Positions 18,195-27,176 are shown, counted from the stretch's first letter. The stretch is DNA of 64,000 bases from Burkholderiaceae bacterium (GCA_919902775.1 CAKKRJ010000009.1:62001-126000); one strand, 5' to 3'. Translations and numbers: made by a program. Notes: generated from the letters alone by a model not told the origin.

Positions 18195-19241
18195 TCAAAT
18201 GGCGGCTTCTGTGAAGGCGATTTGTACCTTCAAGGACTGGCTCTTGTCGGCGGCCAGATCAAAGGCTTCGATGGCCCGGTCGAGGGGCAAGATGCCCGTG
18301 ATCACGGGTTTGCCGTTGACCAGGCCTTCGTTCAAAAAGCGCACCGCAGTGGCAAATTCGGCATGGAAGCGGAAGGTGCCGCGCAGGTCGATCTCCTTGG
18401 CCACGATCTGTGTCATGGGCAGGCTGATGTCGCCGCCCATGCCCACGGTGATCAGCACGCCACGCGGTGCGATGGTGTCCAGACCGACGCGCAAGGCAGC
18501 TTCGCTGCCCGAGGCTTCAAACACGGTGTCAAATTGGCCTTTGTCCACTTTGTAGGGGGCCATGCGTTCGGCCTGGGTCTTCAGGTTGATGGTCTCGTCG
18601 GCGCCCATGTCCTTGGCGCATTGCAAGGGCAAATCGGCAATGTCGGCCGCCACGATGCGGGCGGCACCGGCACGCCGCAAGGCGCCGATCAACAGCGAGC
18701 CGATGGGGCCGCAACCGGTGACCAAGACCTGCTTGCCCAGCACACTGCCGGCGCGCTGAATGGCATGCAGGCCGACCGACAGCGGTTCGGCCAAAGCGGC
18801 TTCGGACAAGCTCAGGTGGTCGGCAATTGGGTGGGCCTGGTAGCCCTCGATGACCAGTTGCTCGCTGAAGGCCCCTTGAATGTGGGGGAAGGGCATGGCG
18901 CTGCCGTAAAAGCGCATGTTCAGGCAGTGGTTGTGCTGGCCGGCCTGGCAAAAACGGCACTGGCCGCAAGGGCGCGAAGGCGAGATGGCGATGCGTTGGC
19001 CTTTTTGAAGGCCTGTGACTGCAGCGCCGCAGTCAGCCACTACGCCCGAAATTTCATGGCCCAGCGCAATGGGCTGCTTGATGCGCACGGTGCCAAAGCC
19101 GCCATGCTGGTAGTAGTGCAGGTCCGAGCCGCAAATGCCGCCATAGGCCACATTCACGCGCAACTGGTGTTCGCCCAAAGGGGGCAGTTCGGTGTTCTCG
19201 ATGCGCAGGTCTTTGGCCGCGTGGCAGACAACGGATTTCAT
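18195..19241 (-). CDS. idnD: L-idonate 5-dehydrogenase-like zinc alcohol dehydrogenase
   Basis: The 348-residue medium-chain dehydrogenase has catalytic zinc ligands in GGICGSDLHYY and GHEISG, a four-cysteine structural zinc site (CGQCRFCQAGQHNHC) and a Rossmann motif (VLVTGCGPIGSLLIGAL). IdnD oxidises L-idonate to 5-keto-gluconate, which IdnO then reduces to gluconate. Its start is ATG 19241 (MKSVVCHAAKDLR). The idnO gene lies directly upstream, which supports the name, though sorbitol-type dehydrogenases look similar. Confidence 0.85.
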   Translation of the reverse strand: MKSVVCHAAKDLRIENTELPPLGEHQLRVNVAYGGICGSDLHYYQHGGFGTVRIKQPIALGHEISGVVADCGAAVTGLQKGQRIAISPSRPCGQCRFCQAGQHNHCLNMRFYGSAMPFPHIQGAFSEQLVIEGYQAHPIADHLSLSEAALAEPLSVGLHAIQRAGSVLGKQVLVTGCGPIGSLLIGALRRAGAARIVAADIADLPLQCAKDMGADETINLKTQAERMAPYKVDKGQFDTVFEASGSEAALRVGLDTIAPRGVLITVGMGGDISLPMTQIVAKEIDLRGTFRFHAEFATAVRFLNEGLVNGKPVITGILPLDRAIEAFDLAADKSQSLKVQIAFTEAAI

Positions 19242-19272
19242 GGCAGTTTCCTGGAAAAGAGAGGGGGTGATT

Positions 19273-20040
19273 TTAGAGTGTGGCGGTGACGCCACCATCG
19301 ACATAAAGGATGTGGCCGTTCACAAAGCGCGAGGCGTCGGATGCCAAAAAGACCGCAGCACCGCCCAGGTCTTGCACATCGCCCCAGCGGCGGCTGGGTG
19401 TGCGACCCACCAGCCAGCTGCTGAAAGTCGGGTCATCGACCAGTTTCTGGTTCAGCTCGGTTTTGAAGTAGCCCGGGCCAATGCCGTTGACGTTGATGCC
19501 AAACTGGCCCCAGTCAATCGCCATGCCCTTGGTGAGCATTTTCACTGCACCTTTGGTCGCGGTGTAGGGGGCAATGCCAGGGCGGCCCAGTTCGCTTTGC
19601 ACCGAGCAGATGTTGATGATCTTGCCGTGACCGCGCGGAATCATCTTTTTGGCAACCGCCTGGCCGACGAAATACACGCTGTCCAGATTGGTTTTCATGA
19701 TGGTGTGCCAGTCGCTGTCGGCGTATTCGTGCAGCGGCCCACGGATTTGCATGCCCGCGTTGTTGACCAGAATGTCGATGGGGCCTTCGGCTTCGATGTG
19801 CTCGACCGCAGCGCGCACGCTGTCGGCATCCGTCACATCAAATACCGCAGTGCCCACCGACAGGCCTTGGGCGTGCAGGGCTCGCACAGCGTCTGCGACT
19901 TTGCTGGCCGTGCGGCCATTCAGAATGACGTGGGCTCCGGCTTGCGCCAGCGCTTCGGCCAGGGCCAGGCCAATGCCGGCCGAGGAGCCGGTGATCAGGG
20001 CGCGGCGGCCCTGCAGCTGGAAAGTGTCAAGAACGTTCAT
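19273..20040 (-). CDS. idnO: Gluconate 5-dehydrogenase
   Basis: This 255-residue SDR closely follows the IdnO pattern: ALITGSSAGIGLALAEAL, LVNNAGMQIRGP, INICSVQSELGR, YTATKGAVKMLTKGMAIDW, VNGIGPGYFKTELN and NGHILYVDGG. It reversibly reduces 5-keto-D-gluconate to D-gluconate. Its ATG overlaps the DctM stop by 4 bases, so it is translationally coupled to the transporter that presumably brings in its substrate. Confidence 0.9.
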   Translation of the reverse strand: MNVLDTFQLQGRRALITGSSAGIGLALAEALAQAGAHVILNGRTASKVADAVRALHAQGLSVGTAVFDVTDADSVRAAVEHIEAEGPIDILVNNAGMQIRGPLHEYADSDWHTIMKTNLDSVYFVGQAVAKKMIPRGHGKIINICSVQSELGRPGIAPYTATKGAVKMLTKGMAIDWGQFGINVNGIGPGYFKTELNQKLVDDPTFSSWLVGRTPSRRWGDVQDLGGAAVFLASDASRFVNGHILYVDGGVTATL

Positions 20041-21320
20041 TTCATCAGCAACCATTTGAGCGGCATCATGACCAGGCTGGGGAACGCAATCAGGGCGCCC
20101 ATGACCACCACTTGGGACAACAGGAAGGGCATGACGCCACGGATCACGTCGTGCATCGGAATGCGACCCACGCCGCACACCACGTTGAGCACGGTGCCCA
20201 CAGGCGGTGTGAGCAAACCAATGGCGTTGTTGATGATGAACAGCACGCCAAAGTAAACCGGGTCAATGCCCGCTTCACGCACCAAAGGCATCAACACGGG
20301 GGTGAGGATCAGCACGGTGGGTGCGAAATCAAGCGCGGTGCCCACCACCATCACCAGCAGCATCAGCATGACCATCAGCAAGGTCTGGTTGTCGATGAAG
20401 GGGCGCAGGATTTCCACGATTTGTGCCGGGATGTTGGCCACCGTGATCAGCCAAGCCGAGACCAGGGCCGCTGCGACCAGGAACATCACCACCGACGATG
20501 TTTTGGCTGCGGCCAGGATGATGCCGTACAAGTCTTTGAACTTGATCTCACGGTAAATGAACAAGCCCACCAGCAAGGAATACACCACGGCCACCACAGC
20601 CGCTTCGGTGGGCGTGAAGATGCCCATCTTCATGCCGCCGATGATGGTGATGGCCAACAGGTAAGACCAGAACGCGTTGATGGTCACCGAGATGCGTTTT
20701 TTGAACGCCACTTTCTCGGCCACGACCACCTTGTCTTTGCGGGCCACAACCCACCAGGTCACGATCAGGGCCAGGCCCATCAGGATGCCGGGGAAGATGC
20801 CCGCCATGAACAGCTTGGAGATCGACACGCCGCCGATCACACCAAACAAGATGAAACCGATCGAGGGGGGGATCACCGGCGCAATGATGCCGCCTGCCGC
20901 GATCAGGCCCGCCGAACGGTCCATGCGGTAACCGGCATCGCGCATCATGGGCATCAGTACCGCCGCCAAGGCCGCCGTGTCGGCCACGGCCGAGCCCGAG
21001 AGACTGGCCATGACGATGGCGGCAAACACCGCCACATAGCCCAGACCGCCCCTGAAGTGACCGACCCACACCATGGCCGAGTTGACGATGCGGCGGCTCA
21101 TGCCGCCCGCGTTCATCAGCTCACCGGCGAGCATGAAAAAGGGCACCGCCATCAAGGGAAAATTGTCTGCGCCATTGATCAGGTTTTGCGACACGATCTG
21201 CGTGTCGAAGTTGTCCAGGTGCAGCATCAAGGCCACCCCCGAGACGATCAGGGAAAAAGCCAGTGGCATGCCCAGCGCCATGGCGCCCAGCAGGGAAGCG
21301 ATGAAAACAAGAACGGTCAT
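20037..21320 (-). CDS. dctM: TRAP transporter large membrane subunit (DctM type), idn operon
   Basis: The 427-residue channel subunit has the same landmarks as the first TRAP system (FPLMAVPFFMLAGELMNAGG, SLSGSAVADTAALAAVLMP, PVIPPSIGFILFG) and about 12 hydrophobic segments. It is coupled by ATGA overlaps to dctQ upstream and idnO downstream. The close resemblance to the product at 12292 suggests the two cassettes are paralogues with related sugar-acid ligands. Confidence 0.93.
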   Translation of the reverse strand: MTVLVFIASLLGAMALGMPLAFSLIVSGVALMLHLDNFDTQIVSQNLINGADNFPLMAVPFFMLAGELMNAGGMSRRIVNSAMVWVGHFRGGLGYVAVFAAIVMASLSGSAVADTAALAAVLMPMMRDAGYRMDRSAGLIAAGGIIAPVIPPSIGFILFGVIGGVSISKLFMAGIFPGILMGLALIVTWWVVARKDKVVVAEKVAFKKRISVTINAFWSYLLAITIIGGMKMGIFTPTEAAVVAVVYSLLVGLFIYREIKFKDLYGIILAAAKTSSVVMFLVAAALVSAWLITVANIPAQIVEILRPFIDNQTLLMVMLMLLVMVVGTALDFAPTVLILTPVLMPLVREAGIDPVYFGVLFIINNAIGLLTPPVGTVLNVVCGVGRIPMHDVIRGVMPFLLSQVVVMGALIAFPSLVMMPLKWLLMK

Positions 21321-21856
21321 TTGGTCGCCTCGCTGCTGTGTACGGTGATGACTTCCTCAGAGTCCTGGACCTGGATCAGGTCGGCCTCGTTGAATTCACC
21401 TTTGGCCAGCCGAACCAGCTTGCCCACGATCATCAAGCCCATCGCCACGCTGGTGATGTAGCCCACGCCATAGACCCAGCTCATGGGGATTTCGGTCACG
21501 GCCGAATGGGTGCTGGCGTTGATGTTGTGTTGTTTATAGGTGCCGTAAAACATCAGGACGCAGCAGCCCAGCATCAGCACATTGGACACCGCGAAGGCCA
21601 CTTTTTTACCGTTCAGGCTGAGTTTTCGGACGATGGAATCCAAACCCAGGTGGCCGTTTTCACGCATGGTGACAATGGCCCCCAGGAAGGTGATCCAGAT
21701 GAACAAAAATCGTGACAACTCTTCCGAGCTGATGATGCCGTCGTTGAAGCCGTAGCGCAAAACCACGTTGCCAAACACCATGATGACCATGGCCGACAAC
21801 ATGATGACCAGCGTGAATTCCGCCAGCCGAAAGAAAAGGTCGTTGATTTTTTTCAT
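21317..21856 (-). CDS. dctQ: TRAP transporter small membrane subunit (DctQ type), idn operon
   Basis: The 179-residue protein has four hydrophobic helices and the conserved VVLRYGFNDGIISSEELSRF and VTMRENGHLGLDS strings. It begins 53 bases downstream of dctP, after a terminator-like hairpin, and overlaps dctM by 4 bases. It partners the DctM product at 20037. Confidence 0.9.
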   Translation of the reverse strand: MKKINDLFFRLAEFTLVIMLSAMVIMVFGNVVLRYGFNDGIISSEELSRFLFIWITFLGAIVTMRENGHLGLDSIVRKLSLNGKKVAFAVSNVLMLGCCVLMFYGTYKQHNINASTHSAVTEIPMSWVYGVGYITSVAMGLMIVGKLVRLAKGEFNEADLIQVQDSEEVITVHSSEATK

Positions 21857-21865
21857 ACGTCAATC

Positions 21866-21891
21866 AAAAAAGCCCCCTCCAAAGAGGGGGC
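21866..21891 (-). terminator. Intra-operon terminator/attenuator between dctP and dctQ
   Basis: Read on the minus strand, GCCCCCTC/GAGGGGGC forms an 8-bp GC stem with a 4-base loop and six Ts. It follows the dctP stop and precedes dctQ by 9 bases. It would reduce transcription of the membrane subunits relative to the binding protein, a stoichiometry TRAP systems need. Confidence 0.8.
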
Positions 21892-21909
21892 GTGCTGTCC
21901 GTCAAACCA

Positions 21910-22884
21910 TCACTTGGTGTCTTCGATGGCTTTGAGCAAAGCCGTGCCGCTCTTCTCGCCAAAAGTCTTGGCAATTTCGGCAGAGACAATTTTCTGGAAG
22001 GGGGCCATGTCCACGTTCTCGATCACTTGCATGCCGGACTTTTTCAGTTCGGCAATGACCTTGCCTGCGTTCTGTGCGTTCAGGTTGCGCTGGTAGGTGG
22101 CCGCTTCACGGGCCGCATCGACCACGATCTTCTGGTAATTGGCAGGCAGTGTGTCGAATTTGGCTTTGTTCATGGCCACGACCAGTGGCGAGTAAACGTG
22201 GTTGCTCACCGTCAGGTGTTTTTGCACTTCGTAAAACTTGGACGACCAAGTCACGTTGATGGGGTGTTCCTGTGCGTCAAAGGTGCCGGTTTCCAAAGCG
22301 GTGTACAGCTCGGCGATTGGCATGGGCGAGGGGTTCATGCCCAGCAACTTGAAGGCCTGGATGTGGTACGGGTTGGGGGTCGAGCGGATCTTCAAGCCCT
22401 TCAAGTCTTCTGGCTTGTGGACAGGACGCTTGTTGTTGGTGAACGCGCGCCAGCCGTTTTCCCAGTAAGCCAGGCCTTTGAGGCCGTGCGGGGCCAATTC
22501 GTTCAGCACACCCGTGCCCACGGCACCGTCCAGCACGGTGTAGGCGTGTTGCGCGTTGCGGAACACAAATGGCAGCTCCATGGCCGCAGTGTTGGGCACG
22601 ATGCCGTTGAAGTTGGACGCGCCACTCGACACGATGTCGATCGTGCCGCCGCGTGTGCCATTGATCATGGCGCCGTCATTGCCCAGCTGGTTGGCCGGGA
22701 AGATGGTGATTTCCACATCGCCGTTGGTGCGTTGCTTGACCAATTCGGCCAGCTTCACGGCGGCCGCGTGTTGGCCGTCGGTGGTGTTGACGGCGTGTCC
22801 CATTTTCAGGTTGAACTTGGCGGCGTAAGCGCTGGAGCCCACGGCGGCCACAAGGCAGGCGAGAAGGATGCGGGAAATTTTCAT
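21910..22884 (-). CDS. dctP: TRAP transporter solute-binding protein (DctP type), idn operon
   Basis: The 324-residue periplasmic protein has a signal peptide (SRILLACLVAAVGSSAYA, cleaved before AKF) and the DctP pattern KMGHAVNTTDGQH, MELPFVFRN and GLAYWENGWRAFTNNKRPV, with the Arg that contacts the ligand carboxylate. It precedes the membrane subunits rather than following them, unlike the cassette at 11735-14634. Gluconate, idonate or a ketogluconate is the likely cargo because of the genes that follow. Confidence 0.92.
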   Translation of the reverse strand: MKISRILLACLVAAVGSSAYAAKFNLKMGHAVNTTDGQHAAAVKLAELVKQRTNGDVEITIFPANQLGNDGAMINGTRGGTIDIVSSGASNFNGIVPNTAAMELPFVFRNAQHAYTVLDGAVGTGVLNELAPHGLKGLAYWENGWRAFTNNKRPVHKPEDLKGLKIRSTPNPYHIQAFKLLGMNPSPMPIAELYTALETGTFDAQEHPINVTWSSKFYEVQKHLTVSNHVYSPLVVAMNKAKFDTLPANYQKIVVDAAREAATYQRNLNAQNAGKVIAELKKSGMQVIENVDMAPFQKIVSAEIAKTFGEKSGTALLKAIEDTK

Positions 22885-22922
22885 GGTGTTGTCTCCTGGT
22901 TGAAAAGCTCGGTTGAAAAAAC

Positions 22923-23261
22923 TCAGTCGGTGGGCAGCGCGTATTCGTCTGCGCTGAAAACGGTGTGGAACACGGTGCCATCGAACATGGCGATCAAATC
23001 CTTGGACACTTCGCGGCTTTGCATGCGCACTTCAGAGGCCAGGGCAATCTCGATCGATTCGCGGCTGGGATAGCGCACCGACAGCACCATGCCGAAATGC
23101 GGATCGGCGACGTCGCTCTCGACCTGGCGCAACACGCGCACTTCTTGTGCGCCGGGAAAGCGTGTCCACAAGGGCACCAGCTGGTCGCGGATGTAGCGGT
23201 TGAACGCGTCTTCCATGCCGGGTTTGACGTTGCCTTGGAAGAATGCACAGCGGATGAACAT
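22923..23261 (-). CDS. Small ferredoxin-like alpha/beta-barrel protein, function unknown
   Basis: The 112-residue protein (MFIRCAFFQGNVKPGMEDAF) has the length and strand-helix pattern of dimeric alpha-beta barrel proteins (EthD/mutarotase/Dabb group), but I cannot place it in one family. It lies between gluconokinase and the TRAP binding protein in the LacI-controlled run, 20 bases after gluconokinase. Sugar mutarotation or degradation of a reactive intermediate would be possible roles, without direct evidence. Confidence 0.65.
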   Translation of the reverse strand: MFIRCAFFQGNVKPGMEDAFNRYIRDQLVPLWTRFPGAQEVRVLRQVESDVADPHFGMVLSVRYPSRESIEIALASEVRMQSREVSKDLIAMFDGTVFHTVFSADEYALPTD

Positions 23262-23280
23262 GGGAAGCGTCCTTGAAAAA

Positions 23281-23826
23281 TCAGAGCGTGGCGTGAGCAC
23301 GTGGGGGTGTGGTGGCCGTGTGCGCTTGCAAACGGGCCAGCGCTTGTGTCAGCAGGTCGGCCACCGGCGCGGTGATGGGCAGGGTGATGACGTCGGATTC
23401 ATCGGCCTGTGGAATTTCCAGGGCCTCGAATTGGCTGTTCAGCAAGCCGGGCTGCATGTAGTGGCCCACGCGCTGGTGCATGCGCTGTTGAATCAACGCG
23501 AAATCGCCGTGCAAAAACAAGAAGCACACCACGCCCGCTTGCTGGCGGATGCGGTCGCGGTACGCGCGTTTGAGGGCCGAGCAGGCGACCACGCGGCCGG
23601 GCTGCTGGGCCTGGGCCAGGTGCGCGCCAATGCGGTCCAACCACGGCCAGCGGTCGGCGTCATCCAGGGCAATGCCCGAACGCATCTTGGCCACGCTTTC
23701 GGGCAGGTGCAGGTCATCCCCATCGACCATGTCCAGGCCCAGGCGTTCAGCCAGGGCCAAGGCCATGGTGGATTTGCCGCAGCCGGACACACCCATGACG
23801 ATGAGGCGCAATGGTGAATGGCTCAT
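23281..23826 (-). CDS. gntK: Gluconokinase
   Basis: The 181-residue thermoresistant-type gluconokinase phosphorylates gluconate to 6-phosphogluconate. It has the Walker A loop MGVSGCGKST at residues 11-20, the family string DGDDLHLPESVAKMRSGIAL and the WLDRIGAHL and ACSALKRAYRD motifs. It lies 16 bases after the hydroxyacid dehydrogenase and supplies Gnd at the far end of the operon. Confidence 0.94.
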   Translation of the reverse strand: MSHSPLRLIVMGVSGCGKSTMALALAERLGLDMVDGDDLHLPESVAKMRSGIALDDADRWPWLDRIGAHLAQAQQPGRVVACSALKRAYRDRIRQQAGVVCFLFLHGDFALIQQRMHQRVGHYMQPGLLNSQFEALEIPQADESDVITLPITAPVADLLTQALARLQAHTATTPPRAHATL

Positions 23827-23842
23827 GGCAGCAGGCCGTGCA

Positions 23843-24802
23843 TCACTTGGTCAGGGCCGCACACTCGGGCACCGGTGTGCGCAAGGGGGTGCCCGACGTG
23901 CCCGCCTGCATGTTGGCAAAGGCCAGATCGGCCATGGCCTGGCGGGTCTCGGTGGTGGCGCTGGCCATGTGCGGTGTCAGCACCACGTTGCGCAGGCCCC
24001 GCAGCACTTCGGGCACCTGCGGCTCGTTGGCAAACACGTCCAGCCCCGCGCCGGCGATGGTGCCGTTTTGCAAAGCATCAACCAAGGCTTGCTCATCCAC
24101 CACGCTGCCACGCGCCACGTTGATCAAAAAGCCGCGCGGGCCCAGGGCCTTCAGCACGTCGGCGTTGATCAGGTGTTTGGTGCCTGCGCCGCCGGGCGTG
24201 ATGACGACCAGAAAATCCACCTGCGCCGCCAACGCGGTGGCCGAGGGGAAGAACTGGAAACCCGAATCGGTTTTTTCGGTGCGTGCGGTGTAGGCGATCG
24301 ACATGCCAAAACCGCTGGCGCGCCGGGCAATGGCTTTGCCGATGCGGCCCAAACCCACAATGCCCAGACGGGCGCCCGACACCTTGCGGCCCAATGCCAT
24401 CGGGCCGCTGGGCCACTGGCCTGCGCGCACAAATTGGTCGGCTTGGGGGATGGTTCGGCCCACGGACAGCACCAGACCCATGGCCAGGTCGGCCACGTCG
24501 TCGGTCAGCACGTCGGGCGTGTGGGTGACGGGGATGCCCTGCGCGATGGCGGCCGCCACATCCACACCGTCATAGCCCACGCCAAACACCGACACCACTT
24601 TGGCATGCGGCAGTTGCGCCAACAGACTGCCTGGCACGCTGGCTTCACCCGTACCGGCCACACCCACAATGCGGGGGGCCAGGGCGGTGAACGCGGCAGG
24701 GTCGGTGACATGGGTGCGGTCGTGCACCGTGTAAACCGATTCCAGGGCTTTCAGATAGAAGGGGTGGAGTTTGGCAACGGCCAGAACGTCGGGTTTGGAC
24801 AA
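23843..24802 (-). CDS. D-isomer 2-hydroxyacid dehydrogenase (GhrB-like)
   Basis: The 319-residue enzyme has an NAD(P) site GIVGLGRIGKAIARR near residue 155, the catalytic Arg in INVARGSVVDEQAL, Glu in GAGLDVFANEPQVPEVL and His in VVLTPHMASAT. GhrB-type enzymes reduce 2-keto-gluconate, hydroxypyruvate and glyoxylate, and a 2-ketogluconate reductase role fits its position as first gene of the idn/gnt operon, directly behind two LacI-type operators. Confidence 0.87.
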   Translation of the reverse strand: MSKPDVLAVAKLHPFYLKALESVYTVHDRTHVTDPAAFTALAPRIVGVAGTGEASVPGSLLAQLPHAKVVSVFGVGYDGVDVAAAIAQGIPVTHTPDVLTDDVADLAMGLVLSVGRTIPQADQFVRAGQWPSGPMALGRKVSGARLGIVGLGRIGKAIARRASGFGMSIAYTARTEKTDSGFQFFPSATALAAQVDFLVVITPGGAGTKHLINADVLKALGPRGFLINVARGSVVDEQALVDALQNGTIAGAGLDVFANEPQVPEVLRGLRNVVLTPHMASATTETRQAMADLAFANMQAGTSGTPLRTPVPECAALTK

Positions 24803-24828
24803 GGCAAAAATTCCTGAATCAGAGGGTC

Positions 24829-24846
24829 TTGGATAGCGCTGTCCAA
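24829..24846. promoter_or_regulatory. LacI-type operator O1 (downstream site)
   Basis: TTGGATAGCGCTGTCCAA is an 18-base near-palindrome with the central CG typical of LacI/GalR operators. It lies 27 bases upstream of the hydroxyacid dehydrogenase start. It shares GGATAGCGCT with the site at 24941; spacing between the two centres is about 110 bases, compatible with DNA looping. Confidence 0.72.
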
Positions 24847-24940
24847 GAGGGGTAAAAAAAAGCTGAACTTCAGCTGGTGTTCTTTGTCGCCGTATTTATA
24901 AAATACGCAGCATGTGAATTCCACTGTCGCCCGAACCTTC

Positions 24941-24954
24941 GGATAGCGCTATCC
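24941..24954. promoter_or_regulatory. LacI-type operator O2 (perfect palindrome)
   Basis: GGATAGCGCTATCC is a perfect 14-base palindrome centred on CG, 38 bases before the LacI-family gene. It would mediate autoregulation and, with the 24829 site, repression of the ten-gene operon on the other strand. Confidence 0.75.
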
Positions 24955-24992
24955 TAGCGGAGCTGATCGGCCATTTTTCTACGGATTAACCC

Positions 24993-26036
24993 TTGCCCAC
25001 ACCCTCTTTGCCCATCAAAAGCCACCGCGCCACGGGCCGCGTGACCTTGAGCGACGTGGCCCGCGCGGCCGGCGTGAGTCCGAGCACCGTGTCGCGTGCC
25101 CTGCGCGGCGAGCGGGCGGTGGACCCGGCCTTGATCGAGCGCGTCACGGCGGTGTCCGCCTTGCTCGGTTATGTCCCGGACCCTGCGGCCAGGGCCTTGG
25201 CTTCGCAGCGCAGTGACCACGTGGCCATTTTGATTCCCATGCTGTCCAACGCCTTGTTCGTCGACTTGCTGGACGCGGCACAAGCCACCTTGCGTGCGGC
25301 GGGTTACCAAACCTTGATGGGCGTGACCCATTACGACGCCAGTGAAGAAGAGCAGTTGTTGCGTGAACAATTGCTGCACCGTCCGGCGGGTTTGCTGGTC
25401 ACGGGCCTGGACCACAACCCGGCCACCCGCAAATTGATGGCCGCCAGCCAGGTGCCTTGCGTGCACCTGATGGATTTGCCTGCAAGCGAACAAAGCGATG
25501 GCCTCCATTGCGTGGGGTTTCGCCAGACCGATGCCGGTGCGGCCATGACCCGGCACTTGCTGGCCCAGGGTTACCGCCGCATTGCGTTTGCGGCGGCCCA
25601 ACTCGACCCCCGGGTGATGCAGCGTCTGTACGGCTGGCGCAGTGCCTTGCAAGAAGCGGGGCTGTACGAGCCGACGCTCGAATGGCTCAATCCCGCGCCA
25701 TCGTCGCTGGCCCTGGGCGGACACTTGTTTGCGCAAATCATGCAACAAAGCCCCGCGGTGGACGCCATCTTTTTTTGCAACGACGACCTGGCACAAGGCG
25801 CCCTGATGGCCGCATTGCGTCTGGGCATTTCTGTGCCGGGCCAGGTGGCGATTGCGGGCTTCAATGATTTGACGGGCAGTGACCAGATGCTGCCCACGCT
25901 CACGTCGGTGCGCACGCCCCGCGCCCGGATCGGGCAGGCCGCCGCGCAGATGCTGTTGACGCTCATGCGCGGCGAAGCACCCGCGGTGCCGCAATTGGAT
26001 CTGGGCTTCGAGGTCGTGCAGCGCGAAAGCACCTGA
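24993..26036 (+). CDS. LacI/GntR-type repressor of the gluconate/idonate operon
   Basis: The 347-residue product has a LacI HTH (VTLSDVARAAGVSPSTVSRA) and hinge helix (LIERVTAVSALLGYVPDPAARALAS) followed by a sugar-binding-protein-like effector domain ending QLDLGFEVVQREST. The start appears to be TTG at 24993; no in-frame ATG lies before the helix. It is divergent from the operon starting at 24802 and flanked by two palindromic operators. Gluconate or 6-phosphogluconate is the likely inducer by analogy to gluconate repressors. Confidence 0.88.
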   Translation: MPTPSLPIKSHRATGRVTLSDVARAAGVSPSTVSRALRGERAVDPALIERVTAVSALLGYVPDPAARALASQRSDHVAILIPMLSNALFVDLLDAAQATLRAAGYQTLMGVTHYDASEEEQLLREQLLHRPAGLLVTGLDHNPATRKLMAASQVPCVHLMDLPASEQSDGLHCVGFRQTDAGAAMTRHLLAQGYRRIAFAAAQLDPRVMQRLYGWRSALQEAGLYEPTLEWLNPAPSSLALGGHLFAQIMQQSPAVDAIFFCNDDLAQGALMAALRLGISVPGQVAIAGFNDLTGSDQMLPTLTSVRTPRARIGQAAAQMLLTLMRGEAPAVPQLDLGFEVVQREST

Positions 26037-26041
26037 AGAAC

Positions 26042-26067
26042 GTCGGACCTGAAGGTACCGACCTACA
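26042..26067. repeat. REP-like repeat, family B, single copy
   Basis: GTCGGACCTGAAGGTACCGA followed by CCTACA forms a short inverted repeat around CTGAAG. It resembles the cluster at 35271-35373. It sits just after the LacI-type gene. Confidence 0.55.
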
Positions 26068-26186
26068 GTGGATAGTTGAACCACTGAGCTGGGCATGGGG
26101 TGGGGCCGTGCGCCTCATGCTGGGGTACCAGAAATCGGCGCCCGGCCCCACCCCACGCCCAGCGGATCCTGTGCTTGTGCTGTCGT

Positions 26187-27176
26187 TCAGGCTGGCCCGT
26201 GCAACACGTTGATCAACGCTTCGCCCCGGCCCAGACGGGCAATGTTCTCGGCCAAGGTTTCCTGTCTGCGCCGCACGGTGCCGGCCGTCCAGCCCGACAT
26301 GTGTGGCGTCATCAACACGTTGTCCAGGGCGGCAAAGTCGTATGTCGATGGCGCGCATTCGGTTTGCGTGGGCGTGGGGTACTGGTACCAGGTGTCGATC
26401 ACGGCACCGCCGATCTGGCGCGAGACCAGCGCGTCGTACAGCGCTTTTTCATCGATCACGGCACCGCGCCCCACGTTCATCAGCACCGCGTCGGACCGCA
26501 TGGCCGCCAGTGCCTGTGCGTTCACCAGGCCCTGCGTGTTCTCGGTCAGGGGCAGGCTCACCACCACGGTGTCGGCACTGGCCATGAACTCTGACAGGGC
26601 ATCGAGGGTCCAGCTTTGGTCCACCGTGGGGTGGCTGATGGGGCTGCGGTTGGCCACATGCACCCGCATGCCCAAGGCTTTGGCGCGCAGCGCCACGGTC
26701 TTGGCAATGTGCCCAAAACCCAGCAGACCCAGTGTTTGCGAACCCAGTTCGGTGCGCAAGGCGGTGGGGCGACCCGCCCAGTAAGTCCAGCGTTGCTGGC
26801 GCAGGTCCTGGTCGGCGCGCGCCAGCGGCACATGGCGTGTGAGCAGGGCGGCCAGCACGTATTCGGCGATGGCGTTTTCGTGGCCAAAGCAATTGGCCAG
26901 GGCGCAGGGCGCTGGCAACAAGGCGGTGTTGACCGCATCGGTGCCGGCCGCCGGGGCATGGAACAAACGGGCCTTGAGCGGGATGGGCATGCTGTCATTG
27001 AGCTTGATGCCGATCACCACATCGGCGCTTTCATAGTGCGCACGTTCGCCGGGCTGGTCGAGTGCGTCGCTCAGGTCGTGGATCTGGTGTTCAGGGGCAA
27101 TGAGGGCTTCAAAGCCTTGGCGGAAATTGGCGGCATTCTGGCCATGGAAAACGATTTTCAGAGGGGTCGTGGTCAT
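26187..27176 (-). CDS. D-isomer 2-hydroxyacid dehydrogenase
   Basis: This 329-residue dehydrogenase differs from its neighbour at 23843. It has a shortened dinucleotide motif (LGLLGFGHIAKTVALRAKAL), catalytic Arg in LMNVGRGAVIDEKAL and His in VLMTPHMSGWTAG. The start is ATG 27176 (MTTTPLKIVF). It is expressed away from the LacI gene and is probably an independent unit; 2-hydroxy or 2-keto acid specificity is unknown. The convergent gap holds a family B repeat. Confidence 0.85.
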   Translation of the reverse strand: MTTTPLKIVFHGQNAANFRQGFEALIAPEHQIHDLSDALDQPGERAHYESADVVIGIKLNDSMPIPLKARLFHAPAAGTDAVNTALLPAPCALANCFGHENAIAEYVLAALLTRHVPLARADQDLRQQRWTYWAGRPTALRTELGSQTLGLLGFGHIAKTVALRAKALGMRVHVANRSPISHPTVDQSWTLDALSEFMASADTVVVSLPLTENTQGLVNAQALAAMRSDAVLMNVGRGAVIDEKALYDALVSRQIGGAVIDTWYQYPTPTQTECAPSTYDFAALDNVLMTPHMSGWTAGTVRRRQETLAENIARLGRGEALINVLHGPA

